The position numbers and the translations under genes are program-made. Below the pieces are notes generated by a model, which had not been told where the DNA came from, made no database searches, and saw only the letters and a program-made list of their open reading frames with translations. A stretch of 40,161 nt of DNA from Comamonadaceae bacterium. GTDB lineage: Bacteria; Pseudomonadota; Gammaproteobacteria; Burkholderiales; Burkholderiaceae_C. Positions 33,968-40,161 of this stretch are shown here, piece by piece. How positions within the stretch are numbered: the first letter of the stretch is position 1; every line of letters begins with the position of its first letter. The DNA is taken from NCBI GenBank assembly GCA_947447975.1, contig CANFLU010000028.1, positions 1-40,161 on the forward strand. Reading direction: 5' to 3'.

Positions 33968-34738
33968 TTAGCGGCTCTCAGCCACCGTGCGCCCGTGCAG
34001 AGGCTGCACCGTGCGCATACTGGGCGGAAACATACTTTGGTAGCGCCGCAACTGCTCGGCCGACACAGTGCGCACCTCTTTCAACACAATCCACAGCACC
34101 CCTTGCGTGCAAGGCGCTGCGGTGAGCGAGCCGGTATAGCGGTAATACCCTAGCGCAGGGGGCAGCAAGGCAGCCGGGTCCACCGGCATATTCACCAAGC
34201 GGTGTTCGCCGTCGGGCCTGGCCGGAATCAAGGGCAGCAGGCCATCGAGCAAAGTATCCGGTGCGCCTACACGGTACAAAACTTCTATGGCGAGCAATTG
34301 GCCCAGCGGGCTTTTGTGCAGCAAGTGCGCTGCCATGGCAAATTCCTCGCCCGCAATCTGATCGCCGCCGGGGCTGTGGAAATGGAATTGTTCTAGCCGG
34401 TAATGTGTCTCGCCGATGCGTAAGCGATTGCCGCCGCCCAAGCGCACGCGCACCGTGTGGCCGTCGTTGGCAATGGTCGGCGCCGTGGCGCGGTAGGTAA
34501 ATACCAGTGGCGCCAGGTTGTGCGAAGTGGTGTGCGTGATGTCTATGGGTGACTGCTGCTTACCGTCTTCGCACAAACTGGCCCATGCACTAGCGCAAAG
34601 CGCCAGCATGCTGAGCAGTGCCGCGAGCCTGAGGGAGCGGCCTTGCTTGCGGCGCAAGAAGCCCGCGTGAAGGATGTTGTTGTGGGCGCGCCTAAGGAGG
34701 GTGGCGCAAGGGTTGAGAACAGCATGTTCGGGGTACAT
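33968..34738 (-). CDS. Alpha-carbonic anhydrase-like exported protein with altered active site
   Basis: 256 residues. A long N-terminus with a signal peptide (LRLAALLSMLALCASAWA) leads straight into SLCEDGKQQSPIDI. The usual first 25 residues of the mature enzyme (the WGYxG...W segment, with the proton-shuttle His in many) are absent. The zinc His residues are kept: EQFHFHSP and MAAHLLHK. Compared with the Neisseria enzyme, the position of Glu106 is Gly (PGGDQ against PSENQ), Glu117 is Ala, and the Thr-Thr pair is Thr-Ala (GSLTAAPC). The cysteines of the disulfide are present. It may be a weak or non-catalytic relative. The start is unsure; a shorter frame from a TTG near LRRKQG is possible. 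Confidence 0.85.
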   Translation of the reverse strand: MYPEHAVLNPCATLLRRAHNNILHAGFLRRKQGRSLRLAALLSMLALCASAWASLCEDGKQQSPIDITHTTSHNLAPLVFTYRATAPTIANDGHTVRVRLGGGNRLRIGETHYRLEQFHFHSPGGDQIAGEEFAMAAHLLHKSPLGQLLAIEVLYRVGAPDTLLDGLLPLIPARPDGEHRLVNMPVDPAALLPPALGYYRYTGSLTAAPCTQGVLWIVLKEVRTVSAEQLRRYQSMFPPSMRTVQPLHGRTVAESR

Positions 34739-34820
34739 GCGCGACAGTCTATGGCTGGCCTAAGGCCCCAGCTTTGCGCAACATCAAACAGGGCGCAGTC
34801 GCGCCTGGCCATGGACCGAT

Positions 34821-35711
34821 TCAGTCGATGGGCAACTCGGCGCGGCTTTGGCGCAACTGCCACAGGATATGGCCCAGCAGCGCAAAAAACACCACGGCGC
34901 CACCGACCAGGGTGCGTTGGCTGGGGATTTCGTTGTGGATCAACCAAACCCACAGCGGGCCCAGTACCGGTTCCGCAATGCCGATGAGCGCTGCGATGGC
35001 CGACGGCAATAGCGGCGCGCCAGTCACAAAAAACGCCATGCCCAAACCGAGGTTGAATGCGCCGAACATAAACAACAGGCCCAGGTCTACCGGACCGACT
35101 GCAAAGGCCGGTGTCATCACCGCCGCGACGCAGGTCGCCATCAAGGTGCCGGTGCACACTGCGGGCATCATCTGGACTTCGGCATGGCGGCGGGTAATGA
35201 CCGTCGCTCCCGCAAAGGCTAGCGCAATCAGCACCGCCAGCCCATCGCCAATAGGCGAGACCGTGCCGCCCAGCGATTCAGAGACCATGATGCCCACACC
35301 GGTGATCACGGCCGCGATCGCCACCCAGGTGTTCAAAGGAACGCGCTCGCCAAAGAGCAAAAAAGCCATCAGCGCGGCGATCAAGGGCACGCCGGCCTGG
35401 ATGAGCAAAATATTGGCGACCGTGGTGTAAGACAGTGCCACTACAAAACAGGTGGAGGCCAGCGCAAAGCAAGCACCCACTGCTACACCAGCCCAGCCCA
35501 TCGCGCTAAACAGTTGCAGCGTGCCACGCAGGCCCTGGCGGTGCAACATAAAACAGAGCAAAAAAACCGACGCAAAAAAAGCGCGCCAAAACACAATCGT
35601 CCAGCTTTCGCTCACGCTCAGGTAGCGCGCGATGGTGCCGCCAAAACTCCATGCTGTGGCCGAGCCCAGAACCAGCAGCGCGCCGCGCCGGTCAAAGGCC
35701 GCTGCCTGCAT
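34821..35711 (-). CDS. EamA/DMT-family transporter
   Basis: 296-residue inner-membrane protein with about ten hydrophobic helices in two EamA halves (first from GALLVLGSATAWSFGGTIA, second from PIGDGLAVLIALAFAGATVI). Such drug/metabolite transporters export metabolites or amino acids; the substrate is not readable. It starts 3 bases after the gloA stop, so both are on one transcript. The carbonic anhydrase gene lies 82 bases downstream on the same strand. Confidence 0.9.
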   Translation of the reverse strand: MQAAAFDRRGALLVLGSATAWSFGGTIARYLSVSESWTIVFWRAFFASVFLLCFMLHRQGLRGTLQLFSAMGWAGVAVGACFALASTCFVVALSYTTVANILLIQAGVPLIAALMAFLLFGERVPLNTWVAIAAVITGVGIMVSESLGGTVSPIGDGLAVLIALAFAGATVITRRHAEVQMMPAVCTGTLMATCVAAVMTPAFAVGPVDLGLLFMFGAFNLGLGMAFFVTGAPLLPSAIAALIGIAEPVLGPLWVWLIHNEIPSQRTLVGGAVVFFALLGHILWQLRQSRAELPID

Positions 35712-35714
35712 GGT

Positions 35715-36107
35715 TTAGACAGCGCCCAGGCGTTGGATGAGTTCGACCTTGTAGCCGTCGGGGTCGGTTACAAAGGCGATATGCGTGGTGCCGCCTTTGA
35801 CCGGGCCGGGCGCGCGCGTTACGTTACCGCCTGCCGTTTTGATTTGCTCGCAAGCGGCATAAATGTCGCTCATGCCCAGCGCCACGTGCCCATATGCAGT
35901 ACCCATCTCGTAGGACTCTACGCCCCAGTTGTAGGTTAGCTCTAGCTCGGCGTGGTCCGGGTTGCTGCCGAAGCCCAGAAAGGCTAAGGTGTATTGGTAT
36001 TCGGGATTTTCCGAAGTGCGCAAGAGCTTCATGCCCAGCACCTGGGTGTAAAAATCAATGGATCGCTGGAGATTGCCAACGCGCAACATGGTGTGGAGGA
36101 TTCGCAT
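35715..36107 (-). CDS. gloA: Lactoylglutathione lyase (glyoxalase I)
   Basis: Detoxifies methylglyoxal-glutathione adduct, nickel- or zinc-dependent, 130 residues. [20 protein letters not shown] opens the family with the first metal His; [39 protein letters not shown] and [12 protein letters not shown] follow, with the other metal ligands. The ATG at 36107 matches the family start; upstream in-frame ATGs give unrelated residues. Coupled to the EamA transporter gene. Confidence 0.95.
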   Translation of the reverse strand: MRILHTMLRVGNLQRSIDFYTQVLGMKLLRTSENPEYQYTLAFLGFGSNPDHAELELTYNWGVESYEMGTAYGHVALGMSDIYAACEQIKTAGGNVTRAPGPVKGGTTHIAFVTDPDGYKVELIQRLGAV

Positions 36108-36206
36108 AGCGGCCATTGTGCCTGAGCGCCCGCCCATAATGGGGCGCCGCTGGCGACGACCCACGGGGCCACGCCGACAGAAAAGGCACCGAACCAAGGA
36201 TGATGC

Positions 36207-36593
36207 ATGTCTGTTTTTACCCGCGTAGTCTTGTTTACCGATAGGGATGGCCGTGCCCGTTTTCGCGAGGAGACGCTGCCCTTAGAACAGGGCACGCCCC
36301 AATCCATGCTGTCCGATGTATTTGCCAGTGGAGGCTACCAGCTGCGCTACAGCCCTGTCGGTTTTCGCAGCAGCTTTCACTGCACCACGCATCCGCAATG
36401 GGTGTTTATTTTGGGCGGGCAGATGGAGATCGGCTTGCAAGGCGGCATCTCGAAGGTGTTTGGTCCAGGCCAGCATTTTTTCAGTGCTGACCTGCTGCCC
36501 GAGGGGGCTGTTTTTGACCCGCAGGTGCACGGGCATTGGAGCCGCCAGCTCGGGCCGGATCCGCTCAGCACCTTGTTCGTGCGCTCGGCCTGA
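36207..36593 (+). CDS. Cupin-like small protein
   Basis: 128-residue protein with a single cupin-like barrel: [20 protein letters not shown] and [17 protein letters not shown] have the spacing of the two cupin motifs, with His and Gly residues that could bind a metal. No enzyme assignment is possible. AAGGA precedes the ATG. It is divergent from gloA and ends 10 bases before the convergent helicase gene. Confidence 0.75.
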   Translation: MSVFTRVVLFTDRDGRARFREETLPLEQGTPQSMLSDVFASGGYQLRYSPVGFRSSFHCTTHPQWVFILGGQMEIGLQGGISKVFGPGQHFFSADLLPEGAVFDPQVHGHWSRQLGPDPLSTLFVRSA

Positions 36594-36603
36594 TCCGCAA
36601 TAT

Positions 36604-38403
36604 TTAGCGCGCAGGCCCGCGGTTACCGCCCGGGCCGCCGGGACCTCCTCGGCCCCGGGGGCCACCTGGGCGCTGGCCGCCGCCAAATCCACCACCGCCG
36701 CCGCCGCCCGCCGGGCGTTTACCCTGGTAGCCGCCACCGCCACCACGGCGCGCGCCGCGCTCGGCCATCATGTCCACGCTGGTGCGCATCGGGTCGGGCT
36801 GGCCACCAGGCGCGCGCGGTACACGCGGCTCGCTGGGGAAGTTCTTCATGGTCGGGCTGGCCAGTGGGTTGCGGTTCTGGTGCGCACGCGCATCATGCGA
36901 GCGTGGGGGCTGGTCTTCATGCGCCATAGGGCCGTCGTCGTCCCTCGGGAATCCGGCATCACGGGGGAAGCCGGGATCACGCGGCGGGCGGTGCGGGCCG
37001 TTGCGGCCTGCCCCTTGGCGCGGCGGGCCATTGCGCGGGCCGTTTCTGGGACCGTTATCAGGACCATTACCCGGGCCGTTACGCGGTCCCCGCGGACCGG
37101 CGCCAGGTCCACCTGTGCTTTTCTTTTCGCGTACGCGTTGCAGCATTTCCGTGCGTGCGGCTTTGGCGGCGGCCTGCATGACGTCACGGCTAGGCGGTTT
37201 GCCGGCGCCGCCCCAAATGGTTTGGCGGCCCATGGCGATGGGCTCGGCGCGCTCGCCGGGTTCGGGTTCAAAGCCGGGAATGACTTGCACTTCCAGGTGT
37301 TGCTTGGTAAAGCGCTCGATGTCCTGCATAAAGCCCTCTTCGTCCATGCAGACTAAGTTGATGGCCGTGCCATCAGCGCCCGCGCGGCCGGTGCGGCCAA
37401 TACGGTGCACATAGTCTTCGCTGACGTTGGGGATTTCATAGTTCACCACGTGCGGTAAATCGTCGATGTCGATGCCGCGCGCTGCGATGTCGGTGGCAAC
37501 CAGCGCACGCACATCGCCGCTCTTGAAGCCGGCCAGTGCCTGGGTGCGCGCTGCCTGGCTTTTATTACCATGCAGGGCCATGGCGCTGACGCCGTTTTTC
37601 TCCAGGTATTCGGCCACGTTATTGGCGCCGAATTTGGTGCGGGTAAAGACCAGCACCTGGCTCCAATTTTGGCTGTTGATGATATGGGCCAGCAGCGCTT
37701 TTTTCTTGCCGCGCCCCACCGGGTGGATGATTTGGTTGATGCGTTGCACCGTGGTGTTGCGTGGTGTCACTTGCACGCTTTGCGGGTCTTTCAGCAGCGT
37801 GGCCGCCAGCTCGCGGATCTCGTCGCTGAAGGTGGCCGAGAACAACAGGCTTTGCTTGTCGCGCGGCACCAAGGCCAGCACTTTCTTTACATCATGGATG
37901 AAGCCCATGTCCAGCATACGGTCGGCTTCGTCGAGCACCAGAATCTGCACCTGGCCCAGGTCCAGCATGCCTTGCTGGTGCAAGTCCAGCAGGCGGCCGG
38001 GGGTAGCGACCAGCAGATCCACGCCGCGCTTGAGCTTGGCGATTTGCGGGTTCATGCCCACGCCGCCAAAGATCACGGTGCTGGAAAGCTCCAGGTATTT
38101 GCCATAGGTCCGGATCGATTCTTCAATCTGGGCGGCCAGTTCGCGCGTGGGGGTGAGCATCAGGGCACGGATGCCGGTGCCGCCGAATTTATTGGTCGCC
38201 GCCTCGGTGGTGGACAGGCGTTGCAGGATGGGCAAGGTAAAGGCAGCGGTTTTGCCGGTGCCGGTTTGGGCGCCGCCCAAGAGGTCGTGGCCGGCTAAGA
38301 CCAGGGGAATGGCCTGCGCCTGGATGGCAGTAGGCGTTTCGTAGCCTTGCTCGCGCACGGCTTTGAGGATGGCGGGCGCCAGATTCAATTCATCGAAGTT
38401 CAT
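36604..38403 (-). CDS. rhlE: DEAD-box RNA helicase, RhlE-type
   Basis: 599 residues. Opening [21 protein letters not shown] motif [14 protein letters not shown], Walker [40 protein letters not shown], and in the second domain [29 protein letters not shown] and [10 protein letters not shown]. The tail from about residue 420 is low-complexity with repeated NGP and RGG-like units and ends in [18 protein letters not shown] sequence, which would bind RNA nonspecifically. Functions in ribosome assembly and RNA decay, often cold-related. The ATG at 38403 fits the family start. Its leader has two hairpins and no ribosome site. Confidence 0.94.
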   Translation of the reverse strand: MNFDELNLAPAILKAVREQGYETPTAIQAQAIPLVLAGHDLLGGAQTGTGKTAAFTLPILQRLSTTEAATNKFGGTGIRALMLTPTRELAAQIEESIRTYGKYLELSSTVIFGGVGMNPQIAKLKRGVDLLVATPGRLLDLHQQGMLDLGQVQILVLDEADRMLDMGFIHDVKKVLALVPRDKQSLLFSATFSDEIRELAATLLKDPQSVQVTPRNTTVQRINQIIHPVGRGKKKALLAHIINSQNWSQVLVFTRTKFGANNVAEYLEKNGVSAMALHGNKSQAARTQALAGFKSGDVRALVATDIAARGIDIDDLPHVVNYEIPNVSEDYVHRIGRTGRAGADGTAINLVCMDEEGFMQDIERFTKQHLEVQVIPGFEPEPGERAEPIAMGRQTIWGGAGKPPSRDVMQAAAKAARTEMLQRVREKKSTGGPGAGPRGPRNGPGNGPDNGPRNGPRNGPPRQGAGRNGPHRPPRDPGFPRDAGFPRDDDGPMAHEDQPPRSHDARAHQNRNPLASPTMKNFPSEPRVPRAPGGQPDPMRTSVDMMAERGARRGGGGGYQGKRPAGGGGGGGFGGGQRPGGPRGRGGPGGPGGNRGPAR

Positions 38404-38409
38404 ATAGAA

Positions 38410-38461
38410 GCACCCGAGGGTGCATACATACCGGCCGTTCCGCACGGGGTCTGGTGTGCGG
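38410..38461 (-). promoter_or_regulatory. Two hairpins in the rhlE leader
   Basis: Palindromic GCACCCTCGGGTGC (38423-38410, five pairs around a CTCG loop) stands 6 bases before the start codon. CCGCAC/GTGCGG (38440-38445, 38456-38461; 10-base loop) lies just upstream. No Shine-Dalgarno sequence is seen between hairpin and ATG. The structure may control translation. Confidence 0.4.
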
Positions 38462-38641
38462 TCAGTCAAAGGCAGGCAGGTTCAAAAGACGGGACGCCGA
38501 CGTGTAGGGCAGTCCCCAGCATGGTGCTGGCGCTGCGGGCAACTGAAGCTCCGCAGACCAGCACATTGTCGCACGTTGTGTTAGCAGGGCTGGGTTGGGG
38601 TCAGTGGGAGTTTTAACCATGTAATTTTACAAATTAATTGA

Positions 38642-38647
38642 TAAAAT
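38642..38647 (+). promoter_or_regulatory. Candidate -10 box before the AAA ATPase gene
   Basis: TAAAAT lies 6 bases before the ATG at 38654, in an AT-rich patch (38611-38653) within otherwise GC-rich DNA. Transcription would start about at the ATG, suggesting a leaderless message; no ribosome site is visible. Confidence 0.3.
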
Positions 38648-38653
38648 ACATGA

Positions 38654-39847
38654 ATGTTTGAACGCCAAGCCCAGCAAAATCTCAGTCAACTCTTGCAGCA
38701 ATTTCCCGCTGTGGGGCTGCTCGGCGCCCGGCAGGTGGGTAAGACAACCCTGGCTTTTGTACAAAAACAGCGTTATCCCGACGCCTTGTATCTGGATTTG
38801 GAGCTGCCCTCGGCGCAAAGGCAACTGGACGACCCGGAAGCTTTTTTGATGGCGCATGCGCAGCAATTGGTAATTTTGGATGAAGTGCAGCGCATGCCCG
38901 GCCTGTTTGGCATTTTGCGTGGCGTCATCGACCAGCGCCGCCGCATGGGCCAGGACCACGGGCAGTTTTTGCTATTGGGCTCGGCCAGCGGCGTGTTGTT
39001 GCAGCAGTCCAGCGAGAGTTTGGCGGGGCGGGTGGCTTTTGTGGATTTGCCGCCGCTGCAAGTTGCTGAAATTTTTTCTGGTGCAAGCGGCGCCGCAGAC
39101 CTGCATCCGCTGTGGGTACGCGGCGGTTTTCCGCTGTCGTATTTGGCGCCCAACGACGCTGCCAGCTTCACTTGGCGCGAGGTGTTTATCGCCACCTATT
39201 TGGAAAAAGACATTCCAGCCTTGGGGCCGCGCATTCCTGCCACGACCTTGCGCCGCCTGTGGACCATGCTGGCACACCACCAGGGCGAGTTGTTAGACCA
39301 ATCCAAGCTGGCAGCTGCCCTAGCCATTAGAGGCCAGACGGTGGGCAGCTACATCGACTTGCTCTGCGATTTGATGCTGGTGCGGCGTTTACCCGCGTGG
39401 CATGGCAAGGTGGGTAAACGCTTGATTCGATCGCCCAAGGTCTATGTGCGCGACAGCGGCCTGGTGCATGCGCTTTTGGGTTTGCCCAACCTAGACGCGG
39501 TGCTCGGCCACCCGGTGGCAGGCGCCAGTTGGGAAGGCTTTGTGATCGAGCAATTGATGAACGCAGCGCCGCAGGCGCAAGCCAGTTTTTATCGCACCAG
39601 CAATGGCGCAGAGGTGGACTTGGTGCTGACATTTAGAAACCAGCAAACCTGGGCGATTGAGATCAAACGTTCCAGCGCGCCCACAGTTTCACGCGGCTAC
39701 CACCAGGCTGCCACCGACCTGGGCGCTGCGCGCAAACTGTTGGTAGCGCCGGTTGCGCAAAGCTACCCTACCAAAGACGGTATCGAAGTGCTGGCCCTGA
39801 TGCGCGCTATCCAATTGGTGGCTGAGCAGGAAACCCAGCATGGCTAA
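38654..39847 (+). CDS. AAA_14/DUF4143 ATP-binding protein
   Basis: 397 residues. Walker A GLLGARQVGKTTLA, Walker B LVILDEVQRMPGLF, sensor LLLGSASGVLLQQ. The C-terminal DUF4143 region has VYVRDSGLVHALLGL, SWEGFVIEQLMNAAP and a PD-(D/E)xK-nuclease-like EVDLVLTFRNQQTWAIEIKRS. This family is widespread and of unknown role; it may belong to mobile or stress functions. The gene has no clear ribosome site. A tiny open frame overlaps its 3' end. Confidence 0.9.
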   Translation: MFERQAQQNLSQLLQQFPAVGLLGARQVGKTTLAFVQKQRYPDALYLDLELPSAQRQLDDPEAFLMAHAQQLVILDEVQRMPGLFGILRGVIDQRRRMGQDHGQFLLLGSASGVLLQQSSESLAGRVAFVDLPPLQVAEIFSGASGAADLHPLWVRGGFPLSYLAPNDAASFTWREVFIATYLEKDIPALGPRIPATTLRRLWTMLAHHQGELLDQSKLAAALAIRGQTVGSYIDLLCDLMLVRRLPAWHGKVGKRLIRSPKVYVRDSGLVHALLGLPNLDAVLGHPVAGASWEGFVIEQLMNAAPQAQASFYRTSNGAEVDLVLTFRNQQTWAIEIKRSSAPTVSRGYHQAATDLGAARKLLVAPVAQSYPTKDGIEVLALMRAIQLVAEQETQHG

Positions 39848-39956
39848 ATCCACTGTCGCTGCAAGCAAGCCGGTGCAGCCTAAGCACGCGCGCGGCTTGG
39901 CGGCGCGATGGGCCGCGGCCCAAGCTGCCACCTCACCCGAACATGGTCAGGCCTGA
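39840..39956 (+). CDS. Possible small protein, 38 residues
   Basis: ATG at 39840 overlaps the AAA ATPase stop by 8 bases; the frame reads [20 protein letters not shown] and ends in EHGQA. It is Ala- and basic-residue-rich with no motif. Overlap suggests coupling, but its length and composition would also arise by chance in this GC-rich DNA. Confidence 0.25.
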   Translation: MAKSTVAASKPVQPKHARGLAARWAAAQAATSPEHGQA

Positions 39957-39994
39957 TAATCCATCCTTTCTCTCCCATACTTCCAAAACCCGCA

Positions 39995-40161
39995 ATGGCC
40001 CAATACGTTTTCTCCATGAACCGCGTCGGCAAGATCGTGCCGCCCAAGCGTCATATTCTTAAAGACATTTCGCTCAGCTTCTTCCCCGGCGCCAAGATCG
40101 GCGTGCTGGGCACCAACGGGTCGGGCAAGTCCACGCTGCTCAAAATCATGGCCGGCATTGA
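39995..40161 (+). CDS. ettA: Energy-dependent translational throttle protein EttA (ABC-F), 5' part
   Basis: The first 55 residues are in the window: [39 protein letters not shown] and Walker [17 protein letters not shown]. The start [13 protein letters not shown] is the characteristic EttA opening. EttA binds the ribosomal E site and gates entry into elongation according to the ADP/ATP ratio. The gene continues past the right edge. Confidence 0.93.
   Translation, partial: MAQYVFSMNRVGKIVPPKRHILKDISLSFFPGAKIGVLGTNGSGKSTLLKIMAGI

Noticed and set aside
1..40161. CRISPR arrays, IS elements, attachment sites, tRNA and rRNA genes
   Set aside because: Looked for repeats with regular spacing, transposase motifs and cloverleaf or rRNA-like sequence; none seen.

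Overview
The window looks like ordinary chromosome from a betaproteobacterium, most likely a Comamonadaceae-type Burkholderiales (Rhodoferax/Polaromonas-like). This rests on the style of the proteins (mfd next to ispD-ispF and serB, an Oar-like TonB receptor, a RhlE helicase with a Gly/Arg/Pro-rich tail) and on moderately GC-rich codon use. It is judged by eye, not by a database search. I see no rRNA, tRNA, IS element, prophage or CRISPR array. Genes are tightly packed and no gap between genes exceeds 300 bases.

Region 1 (1-9.6 kb) is the most coherent and most interesting part. It holds a PhoD-type alkaline phosphatase (interrupted by an in-frame amber codon), galU, ugd with an overlapping YkgJ-like Cys-cluster protein, a GT4 glycosyltransferase, an Mpo1/DUF962-like membrane protein, a membrane-anchored class III aminotransferase divergent from a phosphatidylserine decarboxylase, and a metallophosphoesterase that resembles the phospholipase PlcP more than LpxH. 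GalU and Ugd supply UDP-glucose and UDP-glucuronate. PlcP would release diacylglycerol from phospholipid, and the GT4 enzyme could glycosylate it. Together this is the logic of lipid remodelling under phosphate starvation. In front of phoD, ugd, the GT4 gene, the Mpo1-like gene and plcP I find PHO-box-like pairs of TTCAT/GTCAT half-sites at exact 11-base spacing. Each is followed, 10 bases on, by a more or less good -10 hexamer. No single site is decisive, but the set is consistent. I infer a PhoB-controlled lipid-renovation locus, with the aminotransferase/decarboxylase pair as possible new chemistry in it.

Region 2 (9.6-18.5 kb) holds a large Oar-like TonB-dependent receptor, an exported 5'-nucleotidase-type phosphatase after a clear terminator, an alpha/beta hydrolase with an overlapping DUF3820 gene, a serine/threonine ammonia-lyase-like PLP enzyme and a secreted M28 peptidase.

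Region 3 (18.5-25 kb) is a housekeeping block serB - mfd / ispD-ispF, with a vapBC toxin-antitoxin pair sitting between serB and mfd and a terminator-like hairpin in the mfd leader.

Region 4 (25-40 kb) holds a YHYH-domain lipoprotein with an overlapping Tat-exported partner, 3-hydroxybutyrate dehydrogenase, an alpha/beta hydrolase followed by a RelA-type (p)ppGpp synthetase, upp, an exported beta-propeller protein, an alpha-carbonic anhydrase with altered active site and no canonical N-terminus, an EamA transporter with gloA, a cupin, a RhlE-type DEAD-box helicase with a structured leader, an AAA/DUF4143 ATPase, and the start of ettA at the right edge.
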